DNA of 58,700 bases from Paenibacillus phocaeensis (GTDB lineage: Bacteria > Bacillota > Bacilli > Paenibacillales > Paenibacillaceae), in NCBI RefSeq assembly GCF_900021165.1, contig NZ_FCOQ01000033.1, positions 1-58,700 on the forward strand, given 5' to 3'. Below the pieces are notes generated by a model, which ran no database searches, was not told where the DNA came from, and worked only from the letters and a program-made list of their open reading frames with translations. The position numbers and the translations under genes are program-made. This document shows, piece by piece, positions 48,601 through 55,920 of the stretch (its first letter is position 1; each line of letters starts with the position of its first letter).

Positions 48601-49740
48601 GTGCAAAAACAGAGAGTCTTGCTTTTATCCGAGGGGTTTGGAGCCGGTCATACGCAAGCGGCCTACGCGCTCTCCAGCAGTTTACGAAAGATCGCGCCAA
48701 ACGTGCAGACTAAAGTCCTGGAGCTTGGCAGTTTTTTAAACCCTAGAGTGGCGCCGCTTATCATCACCGCTTACAAGAAAACGGTGTCCTCGCAGCCTCG
48801 GCTTATCCGTATGATGTATCGCAGCAATTATAAGAAGTCTTTAAACCGATTGACGACCTTGGCTCTTCATCGGATTTTTTATACGCGTACAATTCAAATC
48901 ATCCGTCAGCTTCATCCCGACGTGATCGTCTGTACCCACCCGATTCCCAGCGCGGTCATCTCCCGGTTGAAACGACTGGGCATGCTGGATGTCCCGCTCT
49001 GCACGGTAATTACCGATTACGATGTGCACGGGGCTTGGGTCAGCCGCGAAGTGAATTGTTACCTCGTCTCCACCGATCAAGTTCGGAATAAGCTGATGGA
49101 GCGGGGCGTTGATAAGAAGAAAATCCGGATCACCGGCATTCCGGTCCACCCGAATTTCTGGGAGCGCCACCGCAAGGAGGACATTCGCCTGCAGTTTGGT
49201 TTAAAGGCGATACCGACCGTGCTGGTGATGGGCGGAGGCTGGGGGTTCATGAAGGACGAGGCGGTTAATTCCCTGCTCGCCTTGTACCGGGAGCGCATTC
49301 AGATCATCTTCTGCTTTGGCAGCAACGAGAAGTCGCTGGAGAAGATGAAGAAGGACCCCCGGTTCATTCATCCGAACATCCATCTGCTCGGATTCACGAA
49401 GGAAATCGACAAGCTGATGGAGGTCTCCGACCTGCTCATCACCAAGCCGGGCGGCATGACCTGCTCTGAAGGGCTGGCCAAAGGTATCCCGATGCTGTTC
49501 CATAAGCCCCTTCCCGGCCAGGAAGAGGAAAATTCGCATTATTTTGCCGAACAGGGATGGGGAACGCCCATCAATTCGCTGGCCGACATTACCGATTGGA
49601 TCAAACGATTGACCGGGCAATACGACGAAGTCGTCCGCAAGCGGGAAGAGGTCTTGAACCATATCGCCCGATTCCGGCCGATGCAAAGTGCTCAAGCTAT
49701 TATCGATCTTCTTGGAAATACGAATTTCATCAGAAAATAA
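48601..49740 (+). CDS. MGDG-synthase-like glycosyltransferase (UgtP/YkoN type)
   Basis: A 379-residue protein. The N-terminal MGDG_synth domain ('LLLSEGFGAGHTQAAYALSSSL') is followed by a GT28 C-terminal domain with 'VMGGGWGFMKDE', 'LLGFTKEIDKLMEVSDLLITKPGGMTCSEGLAKGIPM'. It probably glycosylates diacylglycerol or a related lipid using a nucleotide sugar at the inner membrane face. GTG start with AGGAAAAGG upstream. Operon with the PAP2 gene, which could supply diacylglycerol. Confidence 0.83.
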   Translation: MQKQRVLLLSEGFGAGHTQAAYALSSSLRKIAPNVQTKVLELGSFLNPRVAPLIITAYKKTVSSQPRLIRMMYRSNYKKSLNRLTTLALHRIFYTRTIQIIRQLHPDVIVCTHPIPSAVISRLKRLGMLDVPLCTVITDYDVHGAWVSREVNCYLVSTDQVRNKLMERGVDKKKIRITGIPVHPNFWERHRKEDIRLQFGLKAIPTVLVMGGGWGFMKDEAVNSLLALYRERIQIIFCFGSNEKSLEKMKKDPRFIHPNIHLLGFTKEIDKLMEVSDLLITKPGGMTCSEGLAKGIPMLFHKPLPGQEEENSHYFAEQGWGTPINSLADITDWIKRLTGQYDEVVRKREEVLNHIARFRPMQSAQAIIDLLGNTNFIRK

Positions 49741-49767
49741 TCGGCCTGCAGACCAGGCTGGTCGCAA

Positions 49768-49808
49768 AAAAAAGCGGAGCAAAGGATATGGATCCTGCTC
49801 CGCTTTTG
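49768..49808. terminator. bidirectional terminator between the glycosyltransferase and trmB
   Basis: A perfect 12-bp stem AAAAGCGGAGCA / TGCTCCGCTTTT with A and T runs on both sides, serving two convergent genes. Confidence 0.93.
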
Positions 49809-49812
49809 TTCG

Positions 49813-50523
49813 CTATTCAAACATCTCCATCTTCCGGGCGTGGTAACGCCGGAGGGCGGCTTCGCCGACCATCGCCTCGCAGCGGTAAATCGGCATGCCT
49901 TGTCCAACGAATTTGCTCTCGTATTCCGTCATGACATGGGCTTCGTTGATCCCGCCTTCATGCAGGCTAAGCGAGATGTCACTCATCTGCAAGCCGGCAG
50001 CGGCAAAGGCGTTGAGCGAAAATTCAAACAGCACCCGCGAATCCGTCTTGAAATGAATCTCGCCGTTGTCATTGAGAAGCCTGCGGTATTTCTCCAGAAA
50101 CCGCGGATGGGTCAGCCGCCGGCGCCAATGCTTCTTCTTCGGCCACGGATCGCTGAAGTTCAAATAGATGCGTTCCACTTCCCCCGGCGCAAAGAAGTCC
50201 TCAATCATCTCGATATTGCCGAGCGCCAAGCGAACGGTTTGAGGTTCCTGCCCTCCCTGCTCGTCCCACTTCGCGCGCACCTTCTCGCTGGCCCGGCGGA
50301 TGAGTTCGTCATACATATCCATCCCGATAAAATTGACGCCCGGATCTTTCACGCTCATTCCGCTGATAAACTGGCCCTTGCCCATGCCCAGCTCGATATG
50401 GATCGGCCGGTCGTTGCCAAACACCTCCGCCCAGCGTCCTTTATAGTCGCGAGGATTCAGCACAACCAGCTCCTGCTGTTGTTCCAAATGCTCCCTTATT
50501 CCTTTTCTGCCGCGTAAACGCAT
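49813..50523 (-). CDS. trmB: tRNA (guanine-N7-)-methyltransferase
   Basis: A 236-residue SAM enzyme methylating G46 of tRNA. 'IHIELGMGKGQFISGM' binds SAM, 'NFIGMDMYDELI' and 'YLNFSDPWPKKKHWRRRLTHPRFL' are the TrmB signature, and 'FKTDSRVLFEF' carries the catalytic Asp region. The start is set at ATG 50523 behind GGAGGAA; a much longer in-frame stretch upstream is antisense to ytqA and rejected. Confidence 0.95.
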   Translation of the reverse strand: MRLRGRKGIREHLEQQQELVVLNPRDYKGRWAEVFGNDRPIHIELGMGKGQFISGMSVKDPGVNFIGMDMYDELIRRASEKVRAKWDEQGGQEPQTVRLALGNIEMIEDFFAPGEVERIYLNFSDPWPKKKHWRRRLTHPRFLEKYRRLLNDNGEIHFKTDSRVLFEFSLNAFAAAGLQMSDISLSLHEGGINEAHVMTEYESKFVGQGMPIYRCEAMVGEAALRRYHARKMEMFE

Positions 50524-50524
50524 G

Positions 50525-50737
50525 TTATTCCTCCGCTTTCTTGGTATCCATTCCTTGCAATATTGTGCCGAAGATCGCCGCAAATGTAAAGCAGGCAATG
50601 AAAAAGGAACCAGCCGTTCGCCGGGGAGACGAGACGAGTGATTCCCTTTTCGATATATTTTGGAATTGGGGTCCAACAAATTTGATACTTTCAAAATAAC
50701 ATATTCCGCAACCTGCCGCAAGGAAACAGGCAAGCAT
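50525..50737 (-). CDS. possible 70-residue membrane protein upstream of trmB
   Basis: An open frame ending one base before trmB. The C-terminal part 'GSFFIACFTFAAIFGTILQG' is a clear hydrophobic helix ending in 'MDTKKAEE', and the trmB RBS lies at its end. An ATG at 50737 with AAAAGGGGAG very close upstream is a candidate start. The N-terminal part is Cys-rich and not convincing, so the real gene may be shorter or absent. Confidence 0.3.
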   Translation of the reverse strand: MLACFLAAGCGICYFESIKFVGPQFQNISKRESLVSSPRRTAGSFFIACFTFAAIFGTILQGMDTKKAEE

Positions 50738-50778
50738 TTCTCCCCTTTTCGCGTCAAATTTGATACAATGAATCCAGC

Positions 50779-50811
50779 GAAAGCGGCGTACGGACGGGGC
50801 TTTCGCCGTTG
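50779..50811. other. hairpin in the ytqA upstream region
   Basis: GCGAAAGC / GCTTTCGC forms a perfect 8-bp stem downstream of a TACAAT-like box, in the trmB-ytqA divergent region. It could be a leader structure of ytqA. Confidence 0.35.
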
Positions 50812-50856
50812 TATAAATATGCATAAATTTTTTTGTGACAAATTGAAGGAGCCGCA

Positions 50857-51810
50857 ATGAGTACACTGATGACGGACACCCCTACTTGGTGGGGGGACAA
50901 AAGATTTCATACCTGGAATACCGAGATGCGACGCGAGTTCGGAGACAAGGTATTCAAGGTCATGCTGGATGCCGGGTTCACTTGTCCCAACCGGGACGGC
51001 TCGATCGCGAAGGGCGGCTGCACCTTCTGCAGTGCCCGGGGATCCGGCGATTTTGCCGGAAGCCGCCGGGACGACCTGGTCACGCAGTTCAACACGATCC
51101 GCGACCGCCAGCATTTGAAGTGGCCGCAAGCCAAATACATCGGATATTTCCAGGCTTATACGAATACTTATGCGCCGGTAGAGGTGCTTCGCGAATATTA
51201 CGAGGCGATCCTCGAGCAGCCGGGCGTCGTGGGGTTGTCCATCGCCACGAGGCCGGATTGCCTGCCGGACGATGTCGTCGAGTATTTGGCCGAGCTCAAT
51301 GCGCGCACCTACCTGTGGGTCGAGATGGGTCTGCAAACGATCCACGAATCCACCTCCACGCTGATCAACCGGGCGCATGATACGCAGTGCTATCTCGACG
51401 CGGTCGAGAAGCTGCGCAAACACGGGATCCGCGTGTGTACGCACATCATCTACGGCCTGCCGCAGGAGACGCATGAAATGATGCTGGAAACCGGCCGCGC
51501 TGTGGCGAACATGGACGTACAAGGCATCAAGATCCACCTGCTTCATCTCATGCGCAAAACGCCGATGGTCAAGCAATATGAAGCAGGTCTGCTCCGTTTC
51601 CTGGAACAGGACGAATACGTGAAGCTGATCGTGGATACGTTAGAATTCCTGCCGCCGGAAATGATCGTGCACCGGCTGACCGGGGATGCTCCGCGCGATC
51701 TGCTGGTCGGACCGATGTGGAGCCTCAAAAAATGGGAAGTGCTCAACGCTATCGACGCGGAGCTGAAGCGCCGCGATTCCTGGCAGGGCAAATCCTGGAG
51801 AGGACGCTGA
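50857..51810 (+). CDS. ytqA: radical SAM protein YtqA (MnmL), tRNA wobble-uridine pathway
   Basis: A 317-residue TIGR01212-type radical SAM enzyme. 'CPNRDGSIAKGGCTFC' carries the [4Fe-4S] cysteines (CxnCxxC with a long first spacing), followed by 'YFQAYTNTYAP', 'LSIATRPDCLPDDVVEYL', 'VEMGLQT' and 'THIIYGLPQET'. In B. subtilis YtqA (MnmL) acts with YtqB in converting cmnm5s2U toward mnm5s2U in tRNA. ATG follows AAGGAG. It is six bases upstream of ytqB, which supports a shared pathway. Confidence 0.9.
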   Translation: MSTLMTDTPTWWGDKRFHTWNTEMRREFGDKVFKVMLDAGFTCPNRDGSIAKGGCTFCSARGSGDFAGSRRDDLVTQFNTIRDRQHLKWPQAKYIGYFQAYTNTYAPVEVLREYYEAILEQPGVVGLSIATRPDCLPDDVVEYLAELNARTYLWVEMGLQTIHESTSTLINRAHDTQCYLDAVEKLRKHGIRVCTHIIYGLPQETHEMMLETGRAVANMDVQGIKIHLLHLMRKTPMVKQYEAGLLRFLEQDEYVKLIVDTLEFLPPEMIVHRLTGDAPRDLLVGPMWSLKKWEVLNAIDAELKRRDSWQGKSWRGR

Positions 51811-51816
51811 TCCATC

Positions 51817-52398
51817 ATGGGCTTCCTCTCGGTATTAAGCTATGCCCATAAGCTGGCGGCCGAGCGGCTTGCACCCGGCGATGCCGCGGTCGACGCCACG
51901 GCGGGCACGGGCGCGGACACGCTGTTCCTGGCCAAAGCCTGCGGGCCGAAGGGGCGGGTCTTCGCCTTCGATATCCAGCCGCAGGCGCTGGCGCTCACGC
52001 AAGCTCGGCTGGACAAGGAGCCGGCGAATACCCTCGCCGGCGTCTCCTTGCTCCAGGCCAGCCACGCGGACATGGCGGCCGCCCTGCCGGCGGACGTGCA
52101 CGGCCGGCTGGGCGCCGTGATGTTCAACCTCGGCTATCTGCCTGCCGAGGGGGCCGATCCGGCGCTGATCACGTTGCCGGACAGCACGCTGCCGGCCCTG
52201 GAGGCCGGCCTTCGCCTGCTGCGGCCGCGGGGGATCCTGACGGCCGTGCTCTACCCTGGCCATCCCGGCGGCGACGCCGAAGCGGCGGCGGTCGAAGCCT
52301 GGGCTGCGGCGCTGCCAGCTTCCGTTGGCCAGACGATTCTTTACCGGCAGCCGCAAAGGCCGGCTGCCCCTTATTTGATTGCAATGGAGAAGAAATAA
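51817..52398 (+). CDS. mnmM: tRNA mnm5s2U methyltransferase MnmM (YtqB)
   Basis: A 193-residue class I SAM methyltransferase. 'AVDATAGTGADTLFLA' is the SAM loop, followed by 'RVFAFDIQPQALALT', 'MFNLGYLP' (NPPY-like position) and 'LRPRGILTAVLYPGHPGG'. The YtqB family adds the final methyl group to nm5s2U34. GC content is visibly higher than in neighbours. It directly follows ytqA. Confidence 0.9.
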   Translation: MGFLSVLSYAHKLAAERLAPGDAAVDATAGTGADTLFLAKACGPKGRVFAFDIQPQALALTQARLDKEPANTLAGVSLLQASHADMAAALPADVHGRLGAVMFNLGYLPAEGADPALITLPDSTLPALEAGLRLLRPRGILTAVLYPGHPGGDAEAAAVEAWAAALPASVGQTILYRQPQRPAAPYLIAMEKK

Positions 52399-52433
52399 TC
52401 ACAATAAATAATAGACGTTTGGGGGGCATTGCT

Positions 52434-52832
52434 ATGGGAATTCGCAAAATCGAGCATATCGGAATCCGCGTCTCGGCACTGGAGGATTCGATCGAGTTTT
52501 ATGAACGCATTATCGGCATGAAGCTGCTGTCCACGATCGGCGAGGTTGGGGAGCCGCTGCGCCTGGCCTTCTTGACCTTCCCGGGGCAGGAATCGGTCGA
52601 GGTGGAACTGATCAATCTCCGCGATGGAGAAGAGCTCGCGAATGAAGGCAAGGTGCATCATATCGCCTTTACGGCCAGCGATATCGAAGAAGAATATGCC
52701 CGCATTTCAGCACTCGAACTGTCGGGGCTTGATCCGGAAATCCGCAGCTTGCCGAACGGCTGCCGGTTCTTCTTCTTCAACGGCCCGGACGGCGAACGGA
52801 TCGAATTTTTCCAGCCAGCGTTCCTGGCCTGA
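52434..52832 (+). CDS. VOC-superfamily protein (glyoxalase/epimerase-like)
   Basis: A 132-residue protein with two beta-alpha-beta-beta-beta units: 'KIEHIGIRVSALEDSIEFYERIIGMKLL' and 'VHHIAFTASDIEEEYARI...FFFFNGPDGERIEFFQ'. His and Glu residues at the usual metal positions are present. It resembles methylmalonyl-CoA epimerase/glyoxalase I-like proteins; the substrate is unknown. ATG 52434 follows GGGGGG; an in-frame TTG five codons upstream overlaps that site. Confidence 0.78.
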   Translation: MGIRKIEHIGIRVSALEDSIEFYERIIGMKLLSTIGEVGEPLRLAFLTFPGQESVEVELINLRDGEELANEGKVHHIAFTASDIEEEYARISALELSGLDPEIRSLPNGCRFFFFNGPDGERIEFFQPAFLA

Positions 52833-52904
52833 TCTCCTCTATTAGTGCATGTTCAACGCCTTATTGAACTACCTCTATTAAATTCTAGGAAAGTAGGGCT
52901 GTGC

Positions 52905-53861
52905 GTGGAAGAGCATACGTTTACCTTCGATAACGACACCGGCCATGGCGTCTTCGCATACCGATGGAGCGCCGCGGATCCCGATACGCCGCCGCGGGGC
53001 GTGCTGCAAATCGCCCACGGCATGGCGGAGACGGCGAAGCGCTACGAACGCCTGGCTCAGGTGTTGACCGCCCGCGGCTTCATCGTGTACGCGAACGACC
53101 ACCGCGGGCACGGCCGCACCGCGAGCCAACCGGAGGAGCTGGGCTGGCCGGGCAAGCAAGGTTTTACCGGCATGGCGCAGGATATGATCCGGCTCTCGAA
53201 GATCATTCGCCGGGAGCATCCGGACCTGCCGCTGTTTCTGCTCGGTCACAGCATGGGCTCTTTTCTGACCCAGAAAGTCATGTACCTGGAGCCTGAACCC
53301 TACGCCGGGTTCATTCTCTCGGGCACGAACGGCCCCCGCAGTCTGCTCGGCCTCGGCCGCAGCCTCGCCCGCTTGCAGTCCCTGCTGCAAGGCGACAGCC
53401 ATCCCAGCCTGCTGATGAACGCGTTGACCTTCGGCAGCTTTAACCGCAACTTCCTCCCGGCGAGAACGCCGTTCGACTGGCTCTCCCGGGACGCGGAGGA
53501 AGTCGACAAGTACATCGCGGATCCGCACTGCGGCTTCCTGTGCAGCGCCGGCTTTTTTTACGGCTTCTTCGGACTGCTGCAGGAGATTCACCGGACGGAG
53601 AAGATGCGCATGATCCCGAAGGAGAAGCCGGTCTATATTTTCGGCGGCGATCTCGACCCGGTCGGCCGCAACGGCAAAGGGGTGCGCCGGCTGGCCGAGC
53701 TGTACGATCAGCTGGGGCTCCGGGACATTGAGGTGAAGCTCTATCCCGGCGGCCGACATGAAATGCTGAACGAAATCAACCGCGATGAAGTGATGTCGGA
53801 TGTGCTCGGTTGGCTGGAGAGTCGCATGCCTTCGTCGGAGGCAGCAGCCGCAGAACCATGA
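52905..53861 (+). CDS. alpha/beta hydrolase (monoacylglycerol lipase-like)
   Basis: A ~318-residue serine hydrolase of the S33/lysophospholipase type. 'QIAHGMAETAKRYERLAQVLTARGFIVYANDHRGHGRT' is the oxyanion/HG region, 'LLGHSMGS' the nucleophile elbow, 'FGGDLDPVG' the acid and 'GGRHEML' the histidine. It probably cleaves a lipid ester. The start GTG 52905 is uncertain; an in-frame ATG 20 codons upstream lacks an SD and would add non-conserved residues. Confidence 0.82.
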   Translation: MEEHTFTFDNDTGHGVFAYRWSAADPDTPPRGVLQIAHGMAETAKRYERLAQVLTARGFIVYANDHRGHGRTASQPEELGWPGKQGFTGMAQDMIRLSKIIRREHPDLPLFLLGHSMGSFLTQKVMYLEPEPYAGFILSGTNGPRSLLGLGRSLARLQSLLQGDSHPSLLMNALTFGSFNRNFLPARTPFDWLSRDAEEVDKYIADPHCGFLCSAGFFYGFFGLLQEIHRTEKMRMIPKEKPVYIFGGDLDPVGRNGKGVRRLAELYDQLGLRDIEVKLYPGGRHEMLNEINRDEVMSDVLGWLESRMPSSEAAAAEP

Positions 53862-53921
53862 AAGCGAGCCTGCGCACCGGAGCCTCAAATGGAGGAGACC
53901 GGTACGCAGGCTCGCTTTTTC
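53862..53921. terminator. bidirectional terminator after the hydrolase
   Basis: AAAGCGAGCCTGCG / CGCAGGCTCGCTTTT is a 14-bp stem with an inner CACCGG/CCGGT arm, followed by TTTTT on the plus strand. Confidence 0.9.
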
Positions 53922-53929
53922 GTTTCCCC

Positions 53930-54081
53930 TTACACCATCACCCGTTTGAGCTGCACCACATAACGCGAGCGCACCACGGCATAATACAGCAGCTGCGCCG
54001 CCAGAAAAGCGCCGGTAGCCGTCAGTACGGGCAAGGTGTAGCCATCTTGGCAGCATCTTCGACAATCAGGATCTTGAACAT
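53930..54081 (-). pseudogene. deletion scar of a Bce-type resistance operon (regulator start joined to permease end)
   Basis: On the minus strand an ATG at 54081, with AGGAG nine bases before, starts MFKILIVEDAAKMA, the typical first residues of an OmpR-type response regulator. The frame stops after 19 codons. From the junction (~54043) a different frame reads LPVLTATGAFLAAQLLYYAV then VRSRYVVQLKRVMV and a stop at 53930, the typical last helix and tail of a BceB-like FtsX-family permease. In bceRSAB operons the regulator is first and the permease last, so one internal deletion explains the fusion. The acidic pocket already differs (ED-A instead of EDD). Confidence 0.65.
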
Positions 54082-54096
54082 CCTTCCGTCAGCTCC

Positions 54097-55908
54097 TCAC
54101 TTCGCCAGGGTTCGGTGCTGCAGGGCCTCCGAACTGAGAGGCGCATGGAAGAACACCGGCCGCTCGTCGGGCTCCTGCTGGTAGAGGACGACGAGCAGCG
54201 TTCCTTGCGGCCCATTTTCTGCAGCAAACGGAACAGCAGTTCCCTCCGTTCTCCCCTCCGGCAGCACATCGCCCAGCGCAAACGGCAGCTCTTCGACACA
54301 AGCGTATTTCTGCAGCTCTCTTTCGTCCAGTCCATACCCTGCGAACCGCTCGGACAGAGCGGCCGGCGCCTCTGCCAGCGCCCGGAAACAGCTGCTGCGG
54401 CGGTCCTTGTCCATCCGGTCCTCCCACCAGATTTTGCGCGGCTTATATTTATGTCCCAGCAGGTAATCGAGCTTCATCAAGCCGAGCACCACGTCCGGCT
54501 CTTTCAGGGAACGTTGACTTAAAAATGCATGGAGCCGGGTGAACAAATCCTCGAGCTGATGGCCAATGCGCTGCCAGCCCTGTTCCTCCCAGTAATCGCC
54601 GAACTCCTGGAAGAAGTCGAACGGCGAGTCGAACTCGCGGGTAACCAAGTGTTCCAGCGTATAGTCCATTCGGTGCGCATTCCAATACTTCTCCAGCACG
54701 TCCTCCAGCCGCTTCAGCCGGATTACGTCCGTAAAAGGCAATACATCGTTGCCCAGGATTTCGTATGGCGCATGGTCCATGAAGACGTAGTTGTATTTGG
54801 CGGCATCGTTCCGCAGGCCGGTCCCGCGCAGCATCTTCAGGAAGCCGAGCTGCAGCTCCTCGGGGCGCAGGGCGAACACGTCGTTGAACGTCTTGCGGAA
54901 CGTAGCGTAGTCCTCCTCCGGCAGCCCGGCGATCAAATCGAGATGCTGGTCGATTTTGCCGCTTTCCTTGATTTTGGTTACTGTACGGGTCAGCTTCGTG
55001 AAATTCTGGCGGCGCTTCACCAGCTCGTTGGTCGGATCGTTGGTGGACTGTACGCCGATCTCGAAGCGGAAGATGCCGGGCGGCGCATTCTCCGCCAGGT
55101 AGTCCAACACCTCCGGCCGCATGATATCCGCCGTGATCTCGAACTGGAACACACAGCCCTGATGGTTGTTGATCAGGAACTCAAACATCTCCATCGCATA
55201 GCTGCGGTTGATATTAAAGGTACGGTCAAGGAATTTGATGATCTTCGCCCCATGCTCAATCAGGTACAGGATATCCACCTTCACCCGCTCAATATCGTAA
55301 TACCGCACGCCCACCTCGATGCTCGAGAGACAGAACTGGCAGCTAAACGGGCAGCCGCGGCTCGTCTCAAAATAAACGATGCGTTTGCCCAAATTCGGGA
55401 TGTCCTCGGGGAACCGATGTGGCGATGGCAGCGAGTTCAAATCGGACTTCGGCCGTCCCGGATTCAGCACAATCTCGTCCCCTTTACGGTAGGCCGCGCC
55501 AAAGACGAAATGGAATTTCCGCTCGCCGGACAGCTCCTGCAGCAGATGGTGGAACGTCTCCTCTCCGTCTCCCATTACGATAAAGTCAACTTCAGGAACG
55601 CGTTCCATCCAGTATTGGGTGTCATAGCTGACTTCGGGACCGCCCAGCACGATTTTCACCTCCGGCAGCACCTTCTTCAGCAAGGCCACCAGCCGGATCG
55701 TCTCCTCGATGTTCCAGATGTAGCAGGAGAAGCCAATCACATCGGGTTTCCGTCCGAACAGGTCGGATACGATGTTCATGACCGGGTCCTTGATCGTATA
55801 TTCCGCCAATTCAATGTCAAATTCGTTGCCGCTGTAGGCCTTAAGCAGCCGGATGGCCAGCGAAGTATGAATAAATTTTGCGTTAAGCGTCGCCAATAGG
55901 ACTTTCAC
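54097..55908 (-). CDS. B12-binding-domain radical SAM protein
   Basis: A 603-residue protein. Residues ~1-140 form a cobalamin-binding-like Rossmann domain ('VIGFSCYIWNIEETIRLVALLKKVLPEVKIVLGGPEVSYD'). The radical SAM core has 'ETSRGCPFSCQFCLSS' (CxxxCxxC). A C-terminal DUF4080-like helical domain (~430-600) follows. The reaction is unknown; relatives act in methylations and in uncharacterised modifications. ATG 55908 lies 12 bases after recQ on the same strand, so the two are co-transcribed. Confidence 0.83.
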   Translation of the reverse strand: MKVLLATLNAKFIHTSLAIRLLKAYSGNEFDIELAEYTIKDPVMNIVSDLFGRKPDVIGFSCYIWNIEETIRLVALLKKVLPEVKIVLGGPEVSYDTQYWMERVPEVDFIVMGDGEETFHHLLQELSGERKFHFVFGAAYRKGDEIVLNPGRPKSDLNSLPSPHRFPEDIPNLGKRIVYFETSRGCPFSCQFCLSSIEVGVRYYDIERVKVDILYLIEHGAKIIKFLDRTFNINRSYAMEMFEFLINNHQGCVFQFEITADIMRPEVLDYLAENAPPGIFRFEIGVQSTNDPTNELVKRRQNFTKLTRTVTKIKESGKIDQHLDLIAGLPEEDYATFRKTFNDVFALRPEELQLGFLKMLRGTGLRNDAAKYNYVFMDHAPYEILGNDVLPFTDVIRLKRLEDVLEKYWNAHRMDYTLEHLVTREFDSPFDFFQEFGDYWEEQGWQRIGHQLEDLFTRLHAFLSQRSLKEPDVVLGLMKLDYLLGHKYKPRKIWWEDRMDKDRRSSCFRALAEAPAALSERFAGYGLDERELQKYACVEELPFALGDVLPEGRTEGTAVPFAAENGPQGTLLVVLYQQEPDERPVFFHAPLSSEALQHRTLAK

Positions 55909-55920
55909 AAGCTCACAACC

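Noticed and set aside
50524..51576. A long N-terminal extension of trmB in the same frame.
   Set aside because: It is antisense to ytqA, and TrmB homologues begin at the ATG at 50523, which has a proper RBS.
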